From NCBI RefSeq assembly GCF_000378745.1, contig NZ_KB905265.1, positions 1-64,000 of the forward strand: a stretch of DNA of 64,000 bases, in the 5' to 3' direction. The stretch is from Prevotella amnii DSM 23384 = JCM 14753. GTDB lineage: Bacteria > Bacteroidota > Bacteroidia > Bacteroidales > Bacteroidaceae. Shown here one piece after another: positions 23,165 to 30,567 of the stretch. A program made the translations under genes and the position numbers. The stretch's first letter is position 1. Every line of letters starts with the position of its first letter. The notes below the pieces were generated by a model. The model was not told where the DNA came from and ran no database searches. It saw only the letters and a program-made list of their open reading frames with translations.

Positions 23165-23186
23165 GGTTCTCCCCGTAGGGAGAACC
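23165..23186 (-). promoter_or_regulatory. Intercistronic hairpin, module B
   Basis: GGTTCTCCC and GGGAGAACC form a stem with a 4-nt loop between the two genes, 32 bp ahead of the DUF5053 start. On the minus strand it is flanked by AAAA and ACTT, so it lacks a terminator T-run. Confidence 0.65.
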
Positions 23187-23193
23187 TTTTGTT

Positions 23194-23352
23194 TTACTCT
23201 TTTGGCATATCCGTTAGTCGGTCGAAGATGTCCTGTGCATAAATAAGGAGCTGTGGATAACCGTTTGGATAACTGTCGCAATAATTTCTGATTGCCTGAA
23301 TGAGGTCTTGTTCTTCGGAGGTAACCTCCATTTTGATTTTTTCTTGTTTCAT
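23194..23352 (-). CDS. Small protein with RNY-SYPNGYP motif, module B
   Basis: The 52-aa protein, starting MKQEKIKMEVTSEEQDLIQ, is closely related to the module A protein through VTSEE, DLI, IRNY and SYPNGYP (residues 28-34). The second helix is LLIYAQDIFDRL. The start lies 24 bp downstream of its own consensus promoter. Confidence 0.7.
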   Translation of the reverse strand: MKQEKIKMEVTSEEQDLIQAIRNYCDSYPNGYPQLLIYAQDIFDRLTDMPKE

Positions 23353-23375
23353 ACCATATATTTATTTGAACAATA

Positions 23376-23433
23376 CAAAGGTACTACTTTTTTGGATAGT
23401 AATCAAATTTTTTACTATCTTTTTTGATAGTAA
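23376..23433 (-). promoter_or_regulatory. Promoter and operator region, module B
   Basis: On the minus strand TTTG (23404-23407) and TACCTTTG (23376-23383) are 20 bp apart. A perfect palindrome, TTACTATC-6 bp-GATAGTAA, lies at 23412-23433. A second copy, TTACTATC-7 bp-GTAGTA, fills the promoter spacer. Binding at either would block RNA polymerase. Confidence 0.75.
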
Positions 23434-23460
23434 ATTATGTTTTTAACATTTGAAGCAAAA

Positions 23461-23487
23461 AGCCCCCTTGCTTGGTGCAAGAGGGCT
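23461..23487 (-). terminator. Terminator of DUF5053 module C
   Basis: Same hairpin sequence as at 22118 and 22787, with a T-run on the minus strand. A further conserved hairpin, CGCCAC-(CAGCCCA)-CGTGGCG-like, follows in modules B and C. Confidence 0.85.
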
Positions 23488-23550
23488 AAGATGCGCCACC
23501 AGCCCACGTGGCGACTTGGTGTTCAAATCGGTCAATATAGAAACCGAGGC

Positions 23551-23808
23551 TTAGTGTATGCCGTCAGCGGCTCGGCGGATGCGGTCGGCAAGGTCGGTAA
23601 GCGCACCACGAAGTATTAACTTCTCTGCCTCGCTAAACTCTGTGGGCTTCTTGTTACCGTCGATGCCGTCAAGTTTGTGGTAGAGCCAAGAACCTGATTT
23701 GCCGAAATAACGCTTTGCGAGATCTGACCATGAGATGGAAATCAGCAAGTCGCTCATTTGGGCTTTCATTGTGTCCGCCTGTGTTCTCTTTAATGTCATT
23801 GTTGCCAT
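23551..23808 (-). CDS. DUF5053-like helix-turn-helix protein, module C
   Basis: This 85-aa paralogue has the core LISISWSDLAKRYFGKSGSW, recognition segment KSGSWLYHKLDG and the kept GIDGN loop. The final helices are FSEAEKLILRGALTDLADRI. Its amino terminus (MATMTLKRTQADTMKAQ) differs from A and B, while the helical core is conserved. It is the rightmost of the three tandem modules. Confidence 0.75.
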   Translation of the reverse strand: MATMTLKRTQADTMKAQMSDLLISISWSDLAKRYFGKSGSWLYHKLDGIDGNKKPTEFSEAEKLILRGALTDLADRIRRAADGIH

Positions 23809-23830
23809 AGTTGTATCCTTTCTTTAATAA

Positions 23831-23852
23831 CCCCTCCTCCGAAGAGGAGAGG
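23831..23852 (-). promoter_or_regulatory. Intercistronic hairpin, module C
   Basis: CCTCTCCTC and GAGGAGGGG pair around a TTCG-type loop on the minus strand, 23 bp ahead of the DUF5053 start. Confidence 0.6.
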
Positions 23853-23862
23853 CATGTTTGTT

Positions 23863-24015
23863 TTAATCTTCGTTGCCTTCGAGCCATTCTACAAAGAGAC
23901 GTTCAAGATAGTATCTTAACTCGGGGTCTCCGTTTGGATAACTCTTGCGGTAGTTACGCCCTGACTCAATTATATCGAACTCGATTTCTGTGAGTGCTAA
24001 TTTTTTTGTCTTCAT
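23863..24015 (-). CDS. Small protein with RNY-SYPNG motif, module C
   Basis: The 50-aa protein, starting MKTKKLALTEIEFDIIESG, keeps RNYRKSYPNGDP (residues 21-32) and a second helix (LRYYLERLFVEWL). It is more diverged from A and B than they are from each other, with an acidic end LEGNED. Its own promoter begins 28 bp upstream. Confidence 0.7.
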   Translation of the reverse strand: MKTKKLALTEIEFDIIESGRNYRKSYPNGDPELRYYLERLFVEWLEGNED

Positions 24016-24042
24016 ATTCTATATTTATTTTATTGAACAATA

Positions 24043-24102
24043 CAAAGGTAATACTTTTATCCGTACTACGCAAATATTTCAGTACTTTTATTTGTACTGA
24101 AA
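24043..24102 (-). promoter_or_regulatory. Promoter and operator region, module C
   Basis: On the minus strand TTTG (24071-24074) and TACCTTTG (24043-24050) are 20 bp apart. A perfect palindrome, TTTCAGTAC-8 bp-GTACTGAAA, spans 24077-24102. A second site, GTAGTAC-8 bp-GTATTAC, fills the spacer with the same half-site distance. Confidence 0.75.
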
Positions 24103-24129
24103 TAAAATTTTAACATTTGAAGCAAAAAT

Positions 24130-24155
24130 CCGTAGCAGTTTGAGGGCTGCTACGG
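24130..24155 (-). terminator. Terminator upstream of module C, of a lost or remnant unit
   Basis: CCGTAGCAG and CTGCTACGG pair on the minus strand and are followed by ATTTTT. The flank AACATTTGAAGCAAAAA is the same as beside the module terminators, but no intact module lies upstream. About 19 codons of an open frame (24182-24240, ending FDDLITHGFVVAE) may be a gene remnant. Confidence 0.6.
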
Positions 24156-24259
24156 CTACAAAGAACGAGCGGTGGGTGGGATTATTCTGCTACGACAAAA
24201 CCGTGAGTTATGAGGTCGTCAAAGAAAATCTCGGGGATTATCTAAGGATAAAAACGATA

Positions 24260-24943
24260 ATCGGGTAGGAGGTAAATGTTATTCATAAAAGGCAGTTACC
24301 TCCTACTTTCACATTTACCGACCTCCCACACCACCGTACGTGCCGTTCGGCATACGGCGGTTTCGTACTTTTACACCTCACGGTGTGTGGCAAGTTGTTT
24401 TCAGCTATCCCTTTGAGTAACGTCACTTCTATCCTATTGTCGGATTCCGTCCTATCGTCTTGGATAGAGAGCTCCTTTCGGACATCTGACGAAGAAATTC
24501 GCAGGGTAACATTCATTTACTATTGCACTGCACGATTCGGTCCTTCCCTGTAGGCACACGTACCTTGGGTACTATGACCTCTGCTGACTTCTCACGGCAA
24601 GCTTTACTCCGCTTCTTTCGTAAAAGCAACTATTTGAAACGTCCGTGAGACCTCCTCGGATAAGAACATTATCTTTCCATCTTATACCTACTTCATTTTT
24701 TCGCTAAGCTCAAGGAAACTCCACCGACCATTCCGAATAGCTATGGGACTTTGATTTGTCTGGCAATCTTATCCATGGTCATATGCCTTATATGAAGTTT
24801 CTGTTCGTTAGGCCAGATGTTTGCCACCGGCTTCCTTCAGATTTCACCTCACGATGAACACCCTTGCCTTTGGCTATGTAATTCCCGCTATTAGGGCTTA
24901 CTCGGGACTTCCACCCATTAGATAATGCTCATGCCGAGCGTAC
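24260..24943 (-). ncRNA. ORF-less group II intron (ribozyme), about 684 nt
   Basis: Domain V is clear at 24330-24363 on the minus strand: 34 nt, AAACCGCCGTATGCC, loop GAAC, then GGCACGTACGGTGGT. A domain VI-type hairpin follows (GTAGGAGGTAA paired with TTACCTCCTAC) and ends in CCCGAT, giving the 3' boundary at 24260. The 5' end is taken at GTACGCTCGGCATGAGC (24943), close to the GUGYG consensus, followed by domain I sequence (GGGTGGAAGTCCCGAG). No reverse transcriptase/maturase frame is present in domain IV, so it would need help in trans to move and perhaps to splice. It sits directly behind the terminator at 24945-24977, which resembles the targeting habit of group IIC introns. Class is not certain. 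Confidence 0.8.
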
Positions 24944-24944
24944 C

Positions 24945-24977
24945 AAAAAGGGGCTTGCGCATCGCTGCGGAAGCCCC
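24945..24977 (-). terminator. Terminator of the leftward lysis (late) operon
   Basis: GGGGCTT and AAGCCCC pair around a 14-nt loop on the minus strand and are followed by TTTTT. It lies 50 bp past the spanin-like gene. The group II intron starts one base after the T-run. Confidence 0.8.
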
Positions 24978-25026
24978 ATCATCCTAAAAAATCTTCTAAC
25001 CTAAAAACTAAACCTTATAAAAACAT

Positions 25027-25659
25027 TTATTTGATTAACTGAAAATATCGTGCATAAGTGAGCCGTGTGTGTGGATTACGACTAATGATGTCCATGCGTA
25101 CCTGCTTACAGCCAAAGCGAAAGAAAAGGAAACGCTTGGGAATGCGGTGGACGATGATGTCGAGGGTATCGGTGGAAGTTACCGACCCTCGGAATATACT
25201 GTCGGACACGCAGCCTGATAACGACAACCAAGAATCGTGCCAAGAGAAGCATACCAGGCTATCGGGACGATGCAAACTATCGGTAGATACTGTGGCGGTG
25301 TCGGTGGTGTGCCAAACTGGTGTGGTAATGTCGGCAGCGGTGGTAGTGGCAGCGGTGGCAGCCTCGGAGATACGTGAGGGCTTGATACCTATCTGACGGG
25401 CTACCTTTGTCAAGGTGTCTCCGCTTTCCTTAAACTCGGAAGTGCGAAGCGTGAGGGCTGGAGCAGAAGCATGGCTGTTGCCAGTGTTGGTCTCGCTAAC
25501 CTCTACCATGCCGTTATGAAGCAGAAGGCTTTGGTTCTGCTTAATGCGGTTGCGGTCAGCTGCCGTATCGAGATAGAGCTGCACGAATAAGGCAAGAGCA
25601 ACGATGAGTATCAGGAACGCACCGCAAATAGCATAGATAATCGCAATTCTCTTTTCCAT
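25027..25659 (-). CDS. Spanin/Rz-like membrane protein of the lysis cassette
   Basis: The 210-aa protein has one amino-terminal transmembrane helix (about residues 7-29, IIYAICGAFLILIVALALFVQL) and a periplasmic Ser/Thr-rich body. Residues about 78-99 (ESGDTLTKVARQIGIKPSRI) look like half a LysM motif. The carboxy terminus is basic and aromatic. It is last in the order holin, glucosaminidase, this gene, the usual place of an inner-membrane spanin or accessory lysis protein. Spanin function is inferred from position and topology, not from a known family match. Confidence 0.5.
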   Translation of the reverse strand: MEKRIAIIYAICGAFLILIVALALFVQLYLDTAADRNRIKQNQSLLLHNGMVEVSETNTGNSHASAPALTLRTSEFKESGDTLTKVARQIGIKPSRISEAATAATTTAADITTPVWHTTDTATVSTDSLHRPDSLVCFSWHDSWLSLSGCVSDSIFRGSVTSTDTLDIIVHRIPKRFLFFRFGCKQVRMDIISRNPHTRLTYARYFQLIK

Positions 25660-25662
25660 AGT

Positions 25663-26181
25663 CTATTGACACATTTTACGAACAGAGACTATAAGCGAGA
25701 GCATCTGACGAAGGTAGTCGGGAGAGGTGGCATACTTGCTGCCACGATTATCGCAGATGCGACGGGCGAACTCTTCGGCATCGTGGCGGTATGGCCACGC
25801 ATCGGCAAAGCCTGGCTTCTGCAATAGCCGTGAATGCTCGGCAAGGCAGTCGGCAAGGGAGTCGAAGTCCTTAAAGAGACGATAGACGGTGTAATACCAG
25901 CGATTTCCACCTTTGCACTTGCATATTGACACGACACGCTCGGGAGCGACGAAGGTGCGGTTGGGGGTATTGAAGTACTCGTGTGTCTTTACTAGAACGG
26001 TCTTGCCCGTCCATCGGCTGCCCTTAGTGATGCCGAAGAGGTTGTACTTGCCTACACGGGCTTTGCCCCAGCCACTCTCAAGAATAGCCTGTGCGGTAAC
26101 GAACTCGGGGGCGATGTCGGTGGCTTTCTGAGCTGCCACATATATGTTGCGTGCGAAATCACGCTGTGCTATTGTTGCCAT
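25663..26181 (-). CDS. Endolysin: N-acetylglucosaminidase
   Basis: The 172-aa peptidoglycan hydrolase has the FlgJ/glucosaminidase fold. The catalytic glutamate is Glu35 in TAQAILESGWGKAR, followed by YNLFGITKG, WTGKTVLVKTHEYF and a YRLFKDFDSLADCLAEHSRLL helix, all typical of the family. It hydrolyses glycan strands during host lysis. There is no signal peptide, so export needs the adjacent holin (26184-26621). It lies 3 bp from its neighbours on both sides, in one lysis operon. Confidence 0.88.
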   Translation of the reverse strand: MATIAQRDFARNIYVAAQKATDIAPEFVTAQAILESGWGKARVGKYNLFGITKGSRWTGKTVLVKTHEYFNTPNRTFVAPERVVSICKCKGGNRWYYTVYRLFKDFDSLADCLAEHSRLLQKPGFADAWPYRHDAEEFARRICDNRGSKYATSPDYLRQMLSLIVSVRKMCQ

Positions 26182-26183
26182 AA

Positions 26184-26621
26184 TCAGTCTTTTTTGATGT
26201 ATTCGCCCTTATCGTTGAAGTCTTTCAGACGGCGGACGAATGAGGTTGGAAATATGGGATAGATGGCTTGGATATTCTCTACGCAAGAGAAACACTCGCG
26301 TACCATCATAAATACGCAAAGATAGGTTCCTATCCACTGGGTAGCACCGACCACGCTGCCATTCACCTTGAAATTGGCAAGTACGTTGGAGAGGATGAGT
26401 AGAAGAATGTAAATGGCAATCTTCTTGCTGAACTTACCGAAAAAAGCCTCGCTGGAGGCGTCTTTGTGAAGAAAGTGCTTCCACACGCTGAGAATAGTGT
26501 CGATGATGATGGCGACGCCTATCCACTTGGCAAATTCCCAGTCCTGATAGAGATACTGCGAGAAGTCGGCCACTATGGTGAGTGGCAGAGAGACGATAGA
26601 TATCATTGGTAGTTTTGTCAT
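26184..26621 (-). CDS. Phage holin
   Basis: The 145-aa membrane protein has about four hydrophobic segments: ISIVSLPLTIVADF (7-20), WIGVAIIIDTILSVW (33-47), IAIYILLLILSNVLANF (about 68-85) and GTYLCVFMMVRECF (about 98-112). The carboxy terminus is charged. The DTILSVWKHFLHK pattern after the second helix resembles the phage_holin_4 (toxin-secretion/holin) family. It permeabilises the inner membrane so that the glucosaminidase can reach the wall. It lies directly upstream of the endolysin. Confidence 0.8.
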   Translation of the reverse strand: MTKLPMISIVSLPLTIVADFSQYLYQDWEFAKWIGVAIIIDTILSVWKHFLHKDASSEAFFGKFSKKIAIYILLLILSNVLANFKVNGSVVGATQWIGTYLCVFMMVRECFSCVENIQAIYPIFPTSFVRRLKDFNDKGEYIKKD

Positions 26622-26655
26622 TGTTATCAGACTTTAATTTTGGTACAAAATTACG

Positions 26656-27240
26656 TTACTGCATCCGCTTGGCAAAGGACCGACTGAGGTGGTGGGTGCC
26701 GAGCGCATCGGGGCTGATGCAGGAGAGCATAAGCGTCCATCCGACAGAGGAGAGTTCCGTGGCGACAAAGGGAATTATCTCCGCCTTATCGAGTTCACCA
26801 CGTGAGAGCCACTCGATATTGCCCTGCTCCGCATCGGCAAGCATCCAGGCGTGAACCCTTGAGAGTAGACGAAGTGTAGCATCGGAGGCAAGCATATATT
26901 CGGCAGCATCGGCACGGTTGGTCATCTTGTTGGCTACGGTGATGGCTATGCGCTGAGTAATCTGATAGGAGTTGCGCCCATCGGCAAGCATATTCAGTTC
27001 ACCGTAATCAACGAAGAGGAACGAACCTGCCAGCTTATCGATGCGCTGCTTCAGTTCGTCAAACGACTGACCGTAGACATAGTTGGCAATCTCGGGGATG
27101 CGCGACATATCGGGAAGATTGTCGAGAACTTCGGTAAGCTCGTTATAACCAGGGAAGTCGCTCGACCCATTAGTAAGTATGGCACGGATACCCTCCTTGG
27201 AGGGGTACTGTGCGAAATAGAGAAACTGGTCTTTAATCAT
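26656..27240 (-). CDS. Phage structural protein, probable head-tail connector
   Basis: The 194-aa protein lies between portal-linked genes and the lysis cassette, with a 4-bp overlap to its upstream neighbour (27237-27240). It is largely helical (FDELKQRIDKLAGSFLFVDYG, ATLRLLSRVHAWMLADAEQ) with a short strand-rich end. Its location fits a tail-terminator or connector protein. I do not recognise the family; the call rests on synteny. Confidence 0.5.
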   Translation of the reverse strand: MIKDQFLYFAQYPSKEGIRAILTNGSSDFPGYNELTEVLDNLPDMSRIPEIANYVYGQSFDELKQRIDKLAGSFLFVDYGELNMLADGRNSYQITQRIAITVANKMTNRADAAEYMLASDATLRLLSRVHAWMLADAEQGNIEWLSRGELDKAEIIPFVATELSSVGWTLMLSCISPDALGTHHLSRSFAKRMQ

Positions 27241-28208
27241 AATATATTGTCGATTACGGAAATGGGCAAGCCCACCTCCTCACTGATTTTCAACTTATCC
27301 CACCCAAAACCCTTCATATCGTGGACGGCATCGATAGTCTTCTTGCGCAGCACCTTCAGATAGGTAAGCACGTTCATCTGCTCTATCTGACGAGCATCGC
27401 CAAGCCCCTCTTTGGAGAGGTCGTAGAGCGCATCGGAGGCATCGGTAGTGATGGGATGTTTGGGCTTTTTGACGAACTTCGATAAAAGAGAGAATGAAGT
27501 ATTACTAAAGAGATAGTTGTTAAAAGCCTGAAAATTAAATGATATAGCCGTAAGTAATTCGAGCGGTAGTTTAGCGAACTCTTTAGCCTTTTCGTGGACA
27601 AGCTCGGAATGGTACTCCTTTTCGGGATAGTAGAGAATGGCAGCGAGTAGTGGAAGTGACTCGTCGCCCTGCTCGATGAGTTCCTGTGCCTCGATATACT
27701 GAAGGGCTGTGAGCGAGCAGGTGAGCATTCCGTAGCCTGTCTCAATCTTGTAGCCTTGATAACGATGCTCGCCAATTCGGACGGCAGGGATGAGCTGCGC
27801 ACAGAAGCACAGGTCCACCACATACTGATAGTCGAGCCGGCGCAGTACACGAGCAAGGGGAATATGCAGACGGTAGGGATCAATGCGACGGCATAACTGG
27901 TAAGTTTCGTCGTCCACGCCGTCCAGTACGGCGTTGTTGTCGGGATAGTTGATTTGAAACATAAACGTGAGCTGCTCGGAGATTGCAACGAGATTGGCTA
28001 TCTGTTCCTCGGAGCGAAACTTATGCTTATCCCAACCCATAATGTCGCACAGCCAGTTGATGCGCACCTCTCCAGCAGAGAGTTTACCAGCAGCCATACG
28101 AAGCAAGTCGGCCACAAGGTGAACGTACTGGCGGTCGGTCATACCGTCCCAACAGTTCGGGATGCGGTGTATTTCCCCTTTGTAGACGAGTTCTATATCC
28201 TTTATCAT
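27237..28208 (-). CDS. Phage protein of unknown function in the head-tail joining block
   Basis: The 323-aa protein has no signal or membrane segments. Residues 1-110 contain HRIPNCWDGMTDRQYVHLVADLL. The middle holds a RRIDPYRLHIPLARVLRRLDY segment, and the carboxy terminus is helical (MNVLTYLKVLRKKTIDAVHDM). The ends overlap both neighbours by 4 bp, so it is translationally coupled to the genes of the portal block. Similar genes occur in Bacteroidales prophages next to the portal, but no function is known to me. Confidence 0.5.
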   Translation of the reverse strand: MIKDIELVYKGEIHRIPNCWDGMTDRQYVHLVADLLRMAAGKLSAGEVRINWLCDIMGWDKHKFRSEEQIANLVAISEQLTFMFQINYPDNNAVLDGVDDETYQLCRRIDPYRLHIPLARVLRRLDYQYVVDLCFCAQLIPAVRIGEHRYQGYKIETGYGMLTCSLTALQYIEAQELIEQGDESLPLLAAILYYPEKEYHSELVHEKAKEFAKLPLELLTAISFNFQAFNNYLFSNTSFSLLSKFVKKPKHPITTDASDALYDLSKEGLGDARQIEQMNVLTYLKVLRKKTIDAVHDMKGFGWDKLKISEEVGLPISVIDNIL

Positions 28209-29095
28209 GGCAGTATAATGATTTTGTCATCAGGGCGGTTATACGCAGAATTAGAGCAGAAGTCCACAGATGCGTCCGTTGCGAGCAAGGTATCGGCATT
28301 GGCGGTAAGTTCCTCGGCTTCGAGGTCAAGACGGTCGGCGAGGTCGATGGCTGCATCGTGTTCGTCCTTGCCCGAGCGAGAGACGTGGCTGTCGTCAAAG
28401 AGGTTGCGGATGGTTGGAGGGAACTCTAAGATGTCGAACCGACGGAGCGACTTGGCTACGGTCTTTTTAACCAGTGCAAGGGTCAATATCGGCTCTATTC
28501 GCTCACGATTGTCATCAGTGAGGCGGTCGTAGTATGCCGAAAGACGCTCGTCGAGGGTCTCCTTCTGAAGGGGAAGAATGCGGAAGAAAAAGAAGTAAGA
28601 CAGGTCTATTGGATAGATAGAGTCGAATTCATCCGCAGTTCTGATTTTGCAGCTATCAATAATCTTGTAGTATCGGGATTTACGCCATAGGGCAGCAGGA
28701 GAACAGGTGTCCCCACTATTGACCTCTGCCGACATAAGCTGCTGGATAATGGTATCCATAGCGTTGTAGTAGTTGTCCATATAGGAACGCTTCATTCCCT
28801 CAATCTCGTACTTATAGACATCCACGTGGTTCTTACGACGGTTGATACTGTCAAATATCAGCTGCGAAGCCATTGTCATATTGGCCACAGCAGAACGCAG
28901 GGACTCTATCAGTGCATCGTCGGGATTAAGGGCGATGGCATTGAACACCTCGGCGGTGATGATGGTTTCCACACGCTTTCGGGCTGTTACGCCTGACGAG
29001 AGGAGGTCGTTTAAGTCCATATTCGTCTCGACACCGGGAGCATACTTGCTGAAGGTGCCGAAGTCTTTAAAGATATCAACTAATATATTCTTCAT
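28205..29095 (-). CDS. Phage head-completion-like protein (possibly DUF6712-like)
   Basis: The 296-aa protein follows the portal gene with a 4-bp overlap. Its amino terminus, MKNILVDIFKDFGTFSKYAP, and a long helical body with AYYDRLTDDNRERIEPILTL resemble the large helical connector proteins of Bacteroidales phages that I associate with DUF6712. This link is from memory of the family's size and setting, not a verified match. The carboxy terminus is acidic. Confidence 0.5.
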   Translation of the reverse strand: MKNILVDIFKDFGTFSKYAPGVETNMDLNDLLSSGVTARKRVETIITAEVFNAIALNPDDALIESLRSAVANMTMASQLIFDSINRRKNHVDVYKYEIEGMKRSYMDNYYNAMDTIIQQLMSAEVNSGDTCSPAALWRKSRYYKIIDSCKIRTADEFDSIYPIDLSYFFFFRILPLQKETLDERLSAYYDRLTDDNRERIEPILTLALVKKTVAKSLRRFDILEFPPTIRNLFDDSHVSRSGKDEHDAAIDLADRLDLEAEELTANADTLLATDASVDFCSNSAYNRPDDKIIILP

Positions 29096-30567
29096 GCCTG
29101 TTGCTGATTAAGTCTGTCCTTGGGTGCTACATCTTCCTGTCGCTGCGGAACCTCACGATAGAAGCCTATGCGATAGCCCTGCTGCCAAAGGTCGGGGAAA
29201 TTGAGGCGGAGCGCATAATTGAAAGGCTCGCAGCAAATCTCGTCCTCTGGTGTAAGCGACATTATATATATAAGGTAGTTATAGTAAGAGTCGGAACCCG
29301 ACTTGCTGATAACCCCGTCTTTGTCCACTGCCGTTATGGAGGCATCGAGTCCGACACTTGAAAGCAAGGCTTGTTCGGTGCGTTTGTCGTAAGCTATCAA
29401 AGCCTCGATATATTCCTTGTATTTAAGGTCGATAGTCTCTATCTTCCATTGCTGCTCGTTACCTGAGCTGTCCATAAACGAGATGGAGGAATAAGCCTTT
29501 CCCTGGTTGCCAGAACCGCTTAGATAATCGCCAATCTTGCGTAGCTCCAATCGCATATACTCCACAAGTAACGACTCCCTATATTCCGTGCCGATACCGA
29601 TACCGTTATATTTTACCAACTCCTGCTTCTTCGATTTACGGATTTTATTCTCCTCGCACAACTTCATCAGTTGGTTGCGCTTGCTCGATACCCACGCATT
29701 GGGGATAATGATGTGTATCTTGGCAGCTAACGAGTTGCGCAGGAAGGAGTTAATGTAGGTAGCAGTCTTGTTGCTACCCTGGATATAGGGGCGTGCGCCT
29801 TGGTGAGTTTCGTTCACGCCGTAGAACTCATCGACCGATTTCTCCCGATGGTGAGAAATGGCAGCATACTGGTAGTTGTCTACTTCTGATAAATTGAACT
29901 TAGGATATATCTTGTAGCTACTTGCACAATAGGTCCACCTGCCCACCGCTATATGGCGGAAGTCGCTGTAACTCATCATCTCGTAGGCTACATCCTGCCG
30001 TGTGGTGGCAAGACGGCAGTGCTTATTCTCCATCGCTTCCAGCCCAGCCACAGGCTGCATCCCCAATCGCTTACCACGGGTAAAACGCCACTTCACGAAG
30101 AAGTCGCCAAAGTAGTAGAAGTTCTTAATGCAGGTCTTGGCGAAAGCCTGTGCCGATGTTTCCATCCCACGCTCACACCACGTATTGATCCACTCATCCC
30201 ACTGGGGCAGCGCAAGGTACTCACGCTTCATCTTGCCACCCTCTATCGTCTGCATATAGGCACATGGACCATGACCGTAGAGCATCTTAATCTCCTTGCT
30301 GTATAAGCGTGGCAGCAGACGGTTCTCCTTGATTTCCGCCGTTACTTCGTCGCAGAGTGCGTTGTTCACGCCACGCATACATACTTGATACCCATTGAAA
30401 CTGAGCCACTGGTGTTCGTGCATGACTAACTGTCTGCCCTGCGGTACGAGCAGTCCAGGTGTTTGGAACACCTGCTTACCCTCGCCTATCTGAAAGGATA
30501 GTACGTTGCCGTCCATGATATATGTACCAGCATTGCCGTATAGTTCTATACTGTCTGTCATAACCAA
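29092..30567 (-). CDS. Portal protein
   Basis: The 491-aa protein is in the right place, after the terminases and before the connectors. It has the mixed architecture of phage portals: a strand-rich start, a clip/stem region with long helices (IEALIAYDKRTEQALLSSVG, about 385-405) and a carboxy terminus FPDLWQQGYRIGFYREVPQ typical of portals in Bacteroidales phages. It forms the dodecameric DNA gate of the capsid and docks the terminase. A start two codons downstream (MTDSIE) is possible. The first 10 bp overlap the upstream gene. Confidence 0.75.
   Translation of the reverse strand: MVMTDSIELYGNAGTYIMDGNVLSFQIGEGKQVFQTPGLLVPQGRQLVMHEHQWLSFNGYQVCMRGVNNALCDEVTAEIKENRLLPRLYSKEIKMLYGHGPCAYMQTIEGGKMKREYLALPQWDEWINTWCERGMETSAQAFAKTCIKNFYYFGDFFVKWRFTRGKRLGMQPVAGLEAMENKHCRLATTRQDVAYEMMSYSDFRHIAVGRWTYCASSYKIYPKFNLSEVDNYQYAAISHHREKSVDEFYGVNETHQGARPYIQGSNKTATYINSFLRNSLAAKIHIIIPNAWVSSKRNQLMKLCEENKIRKSKKQELVKYNGIGIGTEYRESLLVEYMRLELRKIGDYLSGSGNQGKAYSSISFMDSSGNEQQWKIETIDLKYKEYIEALIAYDKRTEQALLSSVGLDASITAVDKDGVISKSGSDSYYNYLIYIMSLTPEDEICCEPFNYALRLNFPDLWQQGYRIGFYREVPQRQEDVAPKDRLNQQQA

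Noticed and set aside
22118..24155. Tandem repeated sequences that might be a CRISPR array
   Set aside because: The repeats are about 670 bp apart, contain genes, and lack the short regular repeat-spacer pattern. No cas gene is present.
24283..24516. Open frame of 77 codons on the minus strand
   Set aside because: It lies within domains IV-VI of the group II intron and includes the domain V structure. The composition does not look like a protein.
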